Shown one piece after another: positions 22,401-28,993 of a stretch of 36,125 nt of DNA. The translations under genes and the position numbers were made by a program. The notes under the pieces were generated by a model. It was not told the origin of the DNA and did no database searches. It saw only the letters and a list, made by a program, of their open reading frames with translations. The stretch's first letter is position 1. The number at the start of each line of letters is the position of its first letter. The DNA is from Rhodoferax sp. (GTDB lineage Bacteria > Pseudomonadota > Gammaproteobacteria > Burkholderiales > Burkholderiaceae_C): NCBI RefSeq assembly GCF_018063565.1, contig NZ_JAGPBB010000041.1:1-36125 (forward strand). Reading direction: 5' to 3'.

Positions 22401-24912
22401 GGGCAAGCCCCGGCGGTATCGCGGCGGTGGCAAACACCAGCAGCAGCCAGCCAAGCGAGGCCGGCGCCACCAGCGAGCGGCGCAGGTTGTCAAACATTTT
22501 CCAGAAGTTGACCGCGTTGAGTCCAAAACGCCTGGGATGAAGCAAAAATGGCAGCAGTTGCCAGTCACCGCGAATCCAGCGGTGAACCCTTGAGGCCGCG
22601 ACATCGGCATGAAAGGGCGGCTCTTCGATCAGGGCGATGTCGGTCACTGCGGCGCAGCGTGCAATAGCCCCTTCCAGCAGGTCATGGCTAAGGACCCGCC
22701 CTGCTGGCAAGCGCCCGCCGAGCACCGCGTGGAGGGTCTGCACATGCAGCAGACCCTTGCCGGTGAAAGTGCCTTGGGCAAACAGGTCCTGATAGACCTC
22801 GGAGCTGGCCGCGCTGTAGGGGTCCATGCCGCACTGACCGGCAAACAACCAATGGTAGGCGGTGACTTCCTGGCACGAGGGCAGGGGCGCTGCGACCCGC
22901 GGCTGCAAGATGCCATAGCCGCTCAGCACGATACGCCCGGTGGCATCGAGTTGCGGCCGGTTGTGCGGGTGCGCCGCCACGCCGACAAGTTCACGCAGAC
23001 GTCCCGGCGGCAGCTCGGTGTCGGCGTCGAGGGTCAGCACGTAACACAGCTTTTCTGCGATGTGTGAGGCTTGTCCCCGATCCAAAAAAACGCTGCTATC
23101 ACCGCTCGCCAGCGCGGCAACCAGCGCTTCGAGCTTGCCACGCTTGCGCTCCGAGCCGATCCAGCATTGTTCGGTCGGGCTGAACTGGCGCTCACGGTGC
23201 AACAGGATGAAGCGTGGTGCCCCCAGCGCCGCTGACTGTTCCGGATGCAGTGCGTTGAGTGCAGCGACTTGCGCCAGCGCATCGGCCAGCAGGCCGGCAT
23301 CGGCAGGGGTGTGTTCGGTGGGTGCGTCGCCCCAGTCGGTCAGCAGTGCAAATTGGGCTTGCGGCTCCGGATTGGCGAGGTAATGCAGGTACAGGCGGTG
23401 CGCCAGCGCTTCGCCCGATGTTGCCTGGGTCAACATACCCGGAATCACCACCATCACCCGGTGTTCCGGCGCAATGCCATCGACCAAAGCCAGACGCGGA
23501 AGATGATGTGGTTGCGCCGACTCGCTGATAAGTCGGTTGACCACTGCCACCACCGCCTCGGAGGCCGGAAACAAGGCCAGGCATCCAAACAGCCACAGCA
23601 CCCAGAGCGCATCGGTCTGCGTCTGGCGCAGCAGCCACCACATCAACGACCCGAGGACCAGCGACATGGCGCCCAGGTAGAGTGGCAACGCCAGTTGACG
23701 CGTGACCCACAAGCGCAGTTGCGCCCCGAACGGGTTGAGCGCCAGCGCACGCAACAAAGCGGGGCGTCCCGATCCGCTGAGCCAATGCGCCGCGACCCGT
23801 CCGGCGTCGTGATCGGAGCCGTTCATCAGGCTCAACAGGCGCTCGGCGACGCGGACTTCTGCGTGTTGACTGCGCCGCGCCAGACGCTCAATGGCATGCA
23901 GGCTGTGGTCACGGGTCAGGGTATCTTCGGCTTCAAAGACGGTAGAGCTGAGCATCAGGCGCATCAGTGCGCTGGTACTGGCAATGATGTCAGGCCAGTC
24001 AGCATCACCAATGGCGCGCAGCGATGTGATGGCATTGCTCATACTCAGGTTGTCCGCGGCCTGGTCAGCCGCCTGCTGCGTCTGGCGTGCTGCGAGATCT
24101 GGCAGGGATTGCTGCAGCCAGGCCTGTAGCTCCACCTGCTCTGCGCTATCGCGGGTGGCCCGGTGATCTTGCAGGCGCAATGCCATCTGCACCAGAAAAA
24201 CCGGCCCGACACCGCGCAGGTTGAGCAACCCCAGCAAGTCGTCAAGCGCATCCACCGAGTAACGGCTGATATGGTCAAAACACAGGTTGGCGGCCTCACG
24301 CGCCGCCTTGTTGGTGGCCACCCGTTCGGCCAGTCGACGCAGGTTCTCAATCAGCACCACACGCAATGTCGTGGGCAGTGCCCACATTTCGCTCAGATTG
24401 AGTGGGCGAACCTCTTCATAGGCGCTCAGGTAATCGACCAGCAGCGCCGCATCGAAGGCACCATCGGTGTGTGCCACCAGAGCCCAGGCCACGCCGTAAA
24501 TGCGTGGCAGACCGGCCAAAGGCTCGTCTTGCAGCATCGGCAAAGTGGCGAAATAACTGCGCGGCAAGGCCTCGCTGATCTCTTTGGCTTGTGCCTGCAC
24601 CAGGTGGAAGTTGTCCAGCAACCACTCGGCTGCCGGGCTGATGTCATATCCGGTGGTTGCCAGCACGCCGATGTAATGGTGCGCCTGGCGCAACATCGCC
24701 ATGTTGCTTCGGATGCGTGGGAAAAAGTTGCCGGCGCGCGATGCCCGACTTGCCCGATGCGTTTGCGCCAGACTGCGACCGTGCTGGGCAAAACGCTGCG
24801 GACCAAAAATCTCGGAGCGAATCGGCCCTTGTACGGCGCCCAGATCGCCATTGAGCATGTCACACAGCCCATTCGGGGCCTCGTGAATCAGGCTGACCAG
24901 TTTGGCGCGCAC
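16486..24912 (-). CDS. ndvB: Cyclic beta-1,2-glucan synthase (NdvB/ChvB type)
   Basis: This giant protein of about 2,808 residues matches the usual length of the family (about 2,800). An N-terminal cytoplasmic region (1-400) precedes membrane helices (about 400-465). A glycosyltransferase domain follows (about 500-800) with DADTELP near 629, GKGLLHV, SHDLLEG and HRWIRGDW, then more helices (about 812-985). The next region (about 1000-1450, NWYDT near 1090, HHQGMS) matches the cyclising domain now classed as GH189. The C-terminal half holds beta-sandwich regions and a GH94 phosphorylase-like catalytic domain (about 2250-2780) with GDWNDGM near 2475. Family enzymes make cyclic beta-1,2-glucans from UDP-glucose for the periplasm; the GH94 part trims chain length. 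GTG at 24912 is chosen because AAGG lies just before it and it starts 7 bases after the small upstream gene. The symbol rests on architecture only. Confidence 0.93.
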   Translation of the reverse strand: MRAKLVSLIHEAPNGLCDMLNGDLGAVQGPIRSEIFGPQRFAQHGRSLAQTHRASRASRAGNFFPRIRSNMAMLRQAHHYIGVLATTGYDISPAAEWLLDNFHLVQAQAKEISEALPRSYFATLPMLQDEPLAGLPRIYGVAWALVAHTDGAFDAALLVDYLSAYEEVRPLNLSEMWALPTTLRVVLIENLRRLAERVATNKAAREAANLCFDHISRYSVDALDDLLGLLNLRGVGPVFLVQMALRLQDHRATRDSAEQVELQAWLQQSLPDLAARQTQQAADQAADNLSMSNAITSLRAIGDADWPDIIASTSALMRLMLSSTVFEAEDTLTRDHSLHAIERLARRSQHAEVRVAERLLSLMNGSDHDAGRVAAHWLSGSGRPALLRALALNPFGAQLRLWVTRQLALPLYLGAMSLVLGSLMWWLLRQTQTDALWVLWLFGCLALFPASEAVVAVVNRLISESAQPHHLPRLALVDGIAPEHRVMVVIPGMLTQATSGEALAHRLYLHYLANPEPQAQFALLTDWGDAPTEHTPADAGLLADALAQVAALNALHPEQSAALGAPRFILLHRERQFSPTEQCWIGSERKRGKLEALVAALASGDSSVFLDRGQASHIAEKLCYVLTLDADTELPPGRLRELVGVAAHPHNRPQLDATGRIVLSGYGILQPRVAAPLPSCQEVTAYHWLFAGQCGMDPYSAASSEVYQDLFAQGTFTGKGLLHVQTLHAVLGGRLPAGRVLSHDLLEGAIARCAAVTDIALIEEPPFHADVAASRVHRWIRGDWQLLPFLLHPRRFGLNAVNFWKMFDNLRRSLVAPASLGWLLLVFATAAIPPGLALLVVLAAFSAGPLMGSLAGFLPSRFDTARRHFYGAAWLDLARAGLAGGWLLAQLLQQSMQNLDAIARALYRMAVSRRHLLQWTTAAVAAAQARSELPAVVRQHWREPLLALLLWGALYLGATPMPWLAGAFCLVWGAAPLWTWWGSLPRAPDCDVPLAAADRRYLENIARDTWRLFERCVGPADHHLPPDNLQVLPYDMVAHRTSPTNIGMYLLSVACARTFGWIGTQEMLARLEATLATLHTLARHQGHFMNWYDTRTCEPLLPMYVSTVDSGNLSAHLLATAQACLALAATAEDPQVCQNAIAVARLRLRPWLTRRSALNAAQRDELKWLLADHRATVRSARLDMLAHGLAQPPGKAWSQTRLLALASALRALAWQADFSFLYSRSRHLFHIGYRVAEHQRDAGFYDLLASESRLTSLLAVARGDVPVRHWAALGRPFFVQGSAAGLRSWTGSMFEYLMPGLVLREPAGSVLHEACQAALRAQFAFTRRLGLPWGISESAYAASDDSLAYQYAPQGVPGLALRRTPPDELVIAPYATALAAQWLPHAAMLNFATLEKLGARGRYGFIEALDFTSARRTGEEAFVPVATYMAHHQGMSIVALTNLLHHGAAQRWGMANAHLQAVSSLLHERVPREISSLVCTPPGPVTQAQRRHLPGLLREVIPGSAALEPTHVLSNGRYSVQLRANGAGASSWDQTGITRIRDDVLRDERGSFIYLRHSDSAAPYSITQHPAPDPAAHYKCVFHSDRVCFDAVWPSLQAHTTVWVSPEDDIEFRQVELRNLSDQALDIELISAFEPALSTARADAAHPAFMNLFVSAQWLPSEHALLFERKPRQSSEEGLKVAHFLTDISVQPLRVRCAVDRQAWSGRNRSASAPMASFPDIPEATPPATDQLSTGLDPICALSVTLRIPAMRKARLSFATAASSHRDTLRAVIDKYRQTSNVQRASLMSATLMGIRLRALRISAENYAAQQSLTSALVLSHTQVQARAVRPASAATEVCDRRLLWRFDVSGDHPLLLVQVSSIQGLGLLRALTQALGLWLWGRVACDLVVVNAEPASYLMPLTRELMLLRDRHQADCAARTGNPQTRLHLLRADELTAPELNTLHSLARVVLHADGRGLAHHVQNWLDLHEVGLELRQGTSTTALGLSTSRVAPVPGGGRFVPGSGEFVFDVHARQRPPRPWINVLANASFGAQVSEAGGGYTWAVNSRLNQLTSWSNDPVSDPPSEWFLLQNSKTRELWSVAPSAGVQDDLTYHVTHGQGFTRISHRRGDLQVTATWCVAAAIAVKQVHLALVNLGSKALHLRLIGIAEWQMGASRLDRTTVRTAAGHDAGVLSLWSTQRDRSAGFGDGTAFLATADTEAAPDPDNDDWTCDRRECFDSRGRLVVPDYFGQTSGDGLDPCAAMSVHLVLAGGQSAERTFLMGFGATPQRAKDLLVSAIRLSATQRLQQVRQGWQQLLGATTVKTPDDRLDALVNHWLLYQAVSCRLWAKAGFYQAGGATGFRDQLQDAMALAWGAPQMLRAQIVLNASRQFMAGDVQHWWHDPRGVGVRTHFSDDLLWLAYACVHYLRATGDTSLLDESVAFLDGPAIAAGAEDAYFEPTVSAQQATVYEHAARAIDRSLRVGSHGLPLMGSGDWNDGMNQIGIEGRGESVWLAWFLCRLATDFAPIAHERGDKGRAQRWERAAAGWRAALTTQAWDGHWFTRAYFDNGQALGASVNPEARIDLIAQAWAVLSGVAPLAMQQQAMASVQAQLVDPQAGLICLLAPPLVHAVPSAGYIQAYPGGVRENGGQYAHAAIWALMAQAQLATAGVAANTASASAGDQVYRYFTYLSPAHRSAHPTRGPVYGLEPYVMAGDVCSQPPYVGRGGWSWYTGAAAWLHRAVIESMFGLTQEAKRLRFTPCLPGDWPQAELTLRRADRQMRFILMRANPAQALATHAASGAQLLLPGQWLAWTTLSPQSCMVIPLLP

Positions 24913-24919
24913 ACCTGCC

Positions 24920-25159
24920 TTAAAGCAGCCAGCTGACCAGCAACACCAGACCCGCCACAAACAGCAAAGTGGTCATCAGCCGTGCTGCCACAAATCCGCG
25001 TAGCGACTGCGACATGCAGTGCAGTGCAAACCAGTGCCGGCTCGGGTGCTGGCAAGCGCCAAGATGCTCATCCAGGGCGCACAGGTCAAGGGGTGTGGAG
25101 AGCAGCGAATGGCCAGCGGTGGCTGTTTTCCAGGAGAAGTGAGGGATGTTTGTGTTCAT
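24920..25159 (-). CDS. 79-aa tail-anchored membrane protein upstream of ndvB
   Basis: This small open frame begins with ATG at 25159, eight bases after a GAGGG ribosome-binding site. It encodes a polar N-terminal part with several His and Cys residues and ends in one hydrophobic helix (about 60-79, TTLLFVAGLVLLVSWLL) right at the C-terminus. It stops 7 bases before the GTG of the cyclic glucan synthase gene, so co-translation is likely. I do not recognise a family. A role as a small partner or regulator of the synthase is inferred only from position. Confidence 0.65.
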   Translation of the reverse strand: MNTNIPHFSWKTATAGHSLLSTPLDLCALDEHLGACQHPSRHWFALHCMSQSLRGFVAARLMTTLLFVAGLVLLVSWLL

Positions 25160-25353
25160 GGATCTGCCCTCTGGGTTGGGTTGTGGTTGACGCCCCAACA
25201 CCTGTAGCGGCGACGCCCCTGTTCAGCAAGCGACGGGCAGCGTGGCACGTCAACAGCTGGAGTATTGGCAGAACCGTCCGGTGGGTCTGTGCGCTCGCGA
25301 ACAGACTGGGGCAGATCGGCGCGTTACCTTGCAGACCCTGCATCGGAGGTTCA

Positions 25354-26889
25354 ATGCGCTTTAGTATTAATAGCTTCAAGCGCTTGTCAAGTATGGGCTA
25401 CGAGCCAATTTATCATCAAATCCGGCGGCAAATCCCGCGTTTGACCCAATGTCAATGGCAACGCCCTGCCCTGTCAGGCCTGTTGGCACTGACTTTGTGC
25501 GCCTGTGCTTCGGCACCACCCGCCATGGACACGGCAGTCGCGTTCAAGGTGCCGGAAAACTGGCAAGATGACAGTGGTGTAGCGAGTGGCGTCGCCAGCC
25601 CGCTTGCCCGTTGGTGGTTGCAGTTCGACGATTTCCTGCTGGGTGAATTGATCGCACAGTCCTTGGACGCCAATACCGGCATCAAGGCCGCCAAGGCGGT
25701 CCTGGCCCAAGCCCGCGCCTTGCGCGATGTGGCAAGCGCCGGGCTGTGGCCGACTTTAGGCAGTTCGGCGTCCGCCGGGCGCAGTCGCAGTGACAACCAG
25801 AGCAGCGCGCATTTTCAGTTGGGGCTGGATGCCAGTTGGGAGCTTGATGTGTTGGGTGCCAACCGCAGCGCGGTGCGCGCCGCACAGGCCAGCGCCGACG
25901 CCAGCAACGCCAGTCTGGGTGCAGTGCAAGTATCCATTGCGGCTGAAGTGGCCTTGGACTACATTGCACTGCGCCATGCCCAAGCCCGCATGGCAATTGC
26001 CCAGGCCAACCTGAGCAGTCAACAGGAAACGCTCCAACTCACCCGCTGGCGGCTGCAAGCCGGGCTGGTCACCGATCTGGAGGCCGAGCAGGCCAACGCC
26101 GCAGCGCAGCAAACTGCAGCGCAAATTCCGGTCTTGCAAACCACCATCGAGCAAACCAGTCACACCTTGGCAGTGCTGACCGGCCAAGCCCCTGCCGCGC
26201 TGGTCCGGCGTTTGGCAATACCCGGGCCATTGCCACAGGCTGCCGATACCTTGGCCTGGGCACTGCCGGCCGACACCTTGCGTCAGCGCAGCGATGTACG
26301 GGCCGCTGAATTTCAGGTATTTGCGGCAGCCGCACGGGTGACACAGGCCCGGGCCGCACGTTGGCCCAGTTTCAAACTCGGCGGGTCATTGGGACTGGGT
26401 GCGCTGACCTTGGGCGCGCTGACAGACGGTGCCTCGCTCGCTGCCGCGGTGCTGGCCAGCGTGGCATGGCCGGTGCTGGATGGCGGTGCCGGTCTGGCGC
26501 AACAAGACGCTCAAATGGCCGCTCTGGACCACGCCAGCGCGACCTATCAGGCCACGCTGCTGACGGCACTGACCGAGGTGGAGGACGCGTTGCTGTCCCT
26601 GCGCAGCGACAGGGCACGTTTGACCAGCCTGCAACTTGCGTACCGTTCATCGGAAACGGCCGCCAGCCTGGCGAGCCAACGCTATGGCAGCGGGCTGGTG
26701 GACTTCCAGACGGTGCTGGAAACCCAGCGCACCCGCCTGAGCACCCAGGACGGCCTGGCCAGCGCCCGCGCCGCGGTCAGCATCGATCACGTGCGCCTGT
26801 ACAAGGCCCTGGGTGGCGGCTGGCAGCCTGAGATCACTGACTCCGCGATCCCTGCGGCCACAAACCCCTTGCGGGAACCCCCATCATGA
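25354..26889 (+). CDS. Outer-membrane efflux lipoprotein, TolC/NodT family
   Basis: The protein has about 511 residues. A hydrophobic stretch (about 41-52, LSGLLALTLCAC) with a lipobox-like cysteine opens the mature protein, followed by two OEP repeats rich in Ala and Gln that form the alpha-barrel (about 95-285 and 300-500). Examples are WELDVLGANRSAVRAAQA, a hallmark of NodT-type RND outer-membrane factors, and YGSGLVDFQTVLETQR. It would form the outer-membrane channel for the pump encoded downstream. ATG at 25354 has GGAGG four bases upstream; an alternative ATG at 25393 has none. The chosen start gives an unusually long pre-signal region, partly encoded by interspersed repeat C. The stop overlaps the next gene as ATGA. 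Confidence 0.88.
   Translation: MRFSINSFKRLSSMGYEPIYHQIRRQIPRLTQCQWQRPALSGLLALTLCACASAPPAMDTAVAFKVPENWQDDSGVASGVASPLARWWLQFDDFLLGELIAQSLDANTGIKAAKAVLAQARALRDVASAGLWPTLGSSASAGRSRSDNQSSAHFQLGLDASWELDVLGANRSAVRAAQASADASNASLGAVQVSIAAEVALDYIALRHAQARMAIAQANLSSQQETLQLTRWRLQAGLVTDLEAEQANAAAQQTAAQIPVLQTTIEQTSHTLAVLTGQAPAALVRRLAIPGPLPQAADTLAWALPADTLRQRSDVRAAEFQVFAAAARVTQARAARWPSFKLGGSLGLGALTLGALTDGASLAAAVLASVAWPVLDGGAGLAQQDAQMAALDHASATYQATLLTALTEVEDALLSLRSDRARLTSLQLAYRSSETAASLASQRYGSGLVDFQTVLETQRTRLSTQDGLASARAAVSIDHVRLYKALGGGWQPEITDSAIPAATNPLREPPS
25368..25411 (+). repeat. Interspersed repeat, copy C, at the 5' end of the efflux gene
   Basis: The segment reads AATAGCTTCAAGCGCTTG, then TATGGGCTACGAGCCAATTT. 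It matches copies A and B in both end blocks; the TATGGGCTAnGAG block is shared with the minus strand of copy B. If the efflux gene starts at 25354, this copy encodes about residues 5-19; if the real start is downstream, it is 5' untranslated. Confidence 0.5.
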
Positions 26890-28247
26890 CCACCCAAGAC
26901 CCCATAGTGCCCCAACCCGCCAGCACACCGGCAAGTACGGTGGCAACGCCCAGTACCGCACCTGCAGCACCGGGCGTGGACCCTGCCACGCTGCTGGACG
27001 AACCTGCCAGGCGGGTCTGGTACCGTCGGCCGGTGCTGTGGGTTGGCACCCTCGCGTTGGCATTGGCCACGGGTGGCGTGTGGTGGTGGCAGGCCCGCAA
27101 AACCGCCGCCGCCGCGCCCGGCTACAACACCCAGGTGGTGGCACGCGGTGACCTGACACTGGCGGTAACGGCCAATGGGACTCTGCAACCCACGCGCACC
27201 ATCAGCATTGGCAGCGAGCTTTCGGGCACCGTGCTCAAAGTGAATGTCGACGTCAATGACCAGGTCAGGAAAGGCCAGGTCATGGTCGTGCTCGATACCG
27301 CCAAATTAAACGACCAGATCCTGCGTGCCAAAGCTGCACTATCGGCGGCCAGCTCAAAAGTGGAGCAAACGCAGGCGACTGCGGATGAAGCTGCGGCCAG
27401 TCTGGCACGTTTCGAAGAGGTGGCCAGCCTGTCTGGGGGCAAGGTGCCCTCAAAAGCCGAGCTGGGTAGCGCCCGCGCGAGCCTGGCGCGCGCCCGCGCC
27501 GACGAATCCAGTGCCCGCGCCAGTGTGCGTGATGCCCTGGCCGCACTGTCCACTGACCAGATCAATCTGTCCAAAGCGTCCATTGCAGCACCCGCTGACG
27601 GCGTGGTCCTGACACGGGCTGTGGATCCCGGCAACGCTGTGGCCGCGTCATTGCAGGCGGTCACCTTGTTCACGTTGGCTGAAAACCTGAGCAAGCTGCG
27701 TCTGTGGGTGTATGTGGATGAGGCGGACGTGGGCGCGGTCAAGGTCGGCCAGTCCGCCCACTTCACCGTCAGTGCCTTTCTGGCGCGCAAGTTTCCGGCG
27801 CGCATCACCCGTGTCGGTTTTGGCTCAACCATCACCGACAACGTGGTGACCTACCTGACTTATCTGGACGTCGACAACGCCGACCTGAATCTACGCCCAG
27901 GCATGACCGCCACCGCCACCATCACCGCGGCACAGCGCACCGGGGTGTTGCTGGTCCCCAATACCGCGCTGCGCTTTTCCCCCACCGTGGCGGCTGCCAA
28001 CACCAAGGCCAAGACCAGCGTGTTTGCCACGATGGGGCCACGCATGCCCGGCGGCAACCGCAAGTCGGCCGCAGCCGGGGCCAGCACGGCCGCTGCCAAA
28101 CAGGTGTGGGTGCTACCCGAGGACGGCATTCCGGTGGCGGTGGCCGTGACGCCAGGCATCAGCGATGGGCATATGACCGAAATCACAGCTGGCGACCTGA
28201 AAGTTGGCATGGCGGTCATCACCGATCAAAAGACGACCACCCAATGA
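26886..28247 (+). CDS. macA: MacA-like periplasmic adaptor (HlyD/MFP family)
   Basis: This is a 453-residue protein. A Pro/Ala/Thr-rich cytoplasmic N-terminus (1-45) precedes one membrane anchor (about 49-68). A biotinyl-lipoyl-like half (GTVLKVNVDVNDQVRKGQ, about 115) follows, then an alpha-helical hairpin (about 145-220), the second lipoyl half and beta-barrel (SIAAPADGVVL, then LWVYVDEADVGAVKVGQ), and a membrane-proximal domain. This is the membrane-fusion protein that links inner-membrane transporter and outer-membrane channel. It overlaps the TolC-like gene by ATGA and the ATPase gene by ATGA, so the four genes are translationally coupled. A low-complexity insertion (about 375-410, rich in Ala, Lys and Gly) lies in the C-terminal part. 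The symbol is by family; the substrate is unknown. Confidence 0.9.
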   Translation: MTTQDPIVPQPASTPASTVATPSTAPAAPGVDPATLLDEPARRVWYRRPVLWVGTLALALATGGVWWWQARKTAAAAPGYNTQVVARGDLTLAVTANGTLQPTRTISIGSELSGTVLKVNVDVNDQVRKGQVMVVLDTAKLNDQILRAKAALSAASSKVEQTQATADEAAASLARFEEVASLSGGKVPSKAELGSARASLARARADESSARASVRDALAALSTDQINLSKASIAAPADGVVLTRAVDPGNAVAASLQAVTLFTLAENLSKLRLWVYVDEADVGAVKVGQSAHFTVSAFLARKFPARITRVGFGSTITDNVVTYLTYLDVDNADLNLRPGMTATATITAAQRTGVLLVPNTALRFSPTVAAANTKAKTSVFATMGPRMPGGNRKSAAAGASTAAAKQVWVLPEDGIPVAVAVTPGISDGHMTEITAGDLKVGMAVITDQKTTTQ

Positions 28248-28993
28248 AAACCCCCACAACTGCGGCCCTGATCGCGCTGCGCGGTGTGACCAAGCGCTAC
28301 GGTACCGGTGCCTCCGAGTTGATGGCGCTCAAGGGGATTGATCTGGACATTGTGGCGGGCGAGTTTGTCGCCATCATGGGCCCCAGCGGCTCGGGAAAGT
28401 CCACTGCCATGAACATACTGGGCTGCCTGGACAGCCCCAGCGCGGGCCAATACCTCTTCAAGGGTGCCCATGTTGAGGCACTGTCGCGTGACCAGCGGGC
28501 GCGCCTGCGCAGGCGCTACCTGGGATTTGTGTTTCAGGGTTTCAACTTGCTGGCGCGCACTTCGGCGCAAGAAAATGTCGAGTTGCCGCTGTTGTACCGG
28601 GGCGATAACGCCACGGTGCGTCGCATCGCAGCGACCAAGGCATTGCAATCGGTGGGATTGGGGGGCTGGGAGCGGCACACGCCGGCAGAGTTGTCGGGCG
28701 GCCAGCAGCAGCGTGTGGCGATCGCACGCGCCATCGTCACCGCCCCAGCCGTGGTGCTGGCAGATGAACCGACCGGCAACCTCGACACCCAGCGCAGCCA
28801 CGAAATCATGGGACTACTGCTGGCACTCAACCGCGACCATGGCATCACCGTGCTGATGGTGACGCATGAGCCCGATATGGCCGCCTACGCGCGGCGCATG
28901 GTGCACTTTGTCGATGGCCGCATTGCGCACGACGAAATCAACCCACATCCAGCCATCACGGCACCGGCCACCCGACCCGACGAGGCCATCTGA
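28244..28993 (+). CDS. MacB-type ABC transporter ATP-binding protein
   Basis: This is a 249-residue ATPase of the LolD/MacB subgroup. Walker A is GPSGSGKST (46-54), Q-loop Gln98 is in VFQGFN, the signature is LSGGQQQRVAIARA (150-163), Walker B is VVLADEPTGNLD (170-181) and the switch His is in VTHEPD. It would power the permease encoded next. ATG at 28244 overlaps the adaptor stop (ATGA), and its own stop overlaps the permease start (TGATG). In E. coli MacB the ATPase and permease are one chain; here they are separate. The last 20 residues are a Pro/Ala-rich tail. Confidence 0.95.
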   Translation: MKTPTTAALIALRGVTKRYGTGASELMALKGIDLDIVAGEFVAIMGPSGSGKSTAMNILGCLDSPSAGQYLFKGAHVEALSRDQRARLRRRYLGFVFQGFNLLARTSAQENVELPLLYRGDNATVRRIAATKALQSVGLGGWERHTPAELSGGQQQRVAIARAIVTAPAVVLADEPTGNLDTQRSHEIMGLLLALNRDHGITVLMVTHEPDMAAYARRMVHFVDGRIAHDEINPHPAITAPATRPDEAI

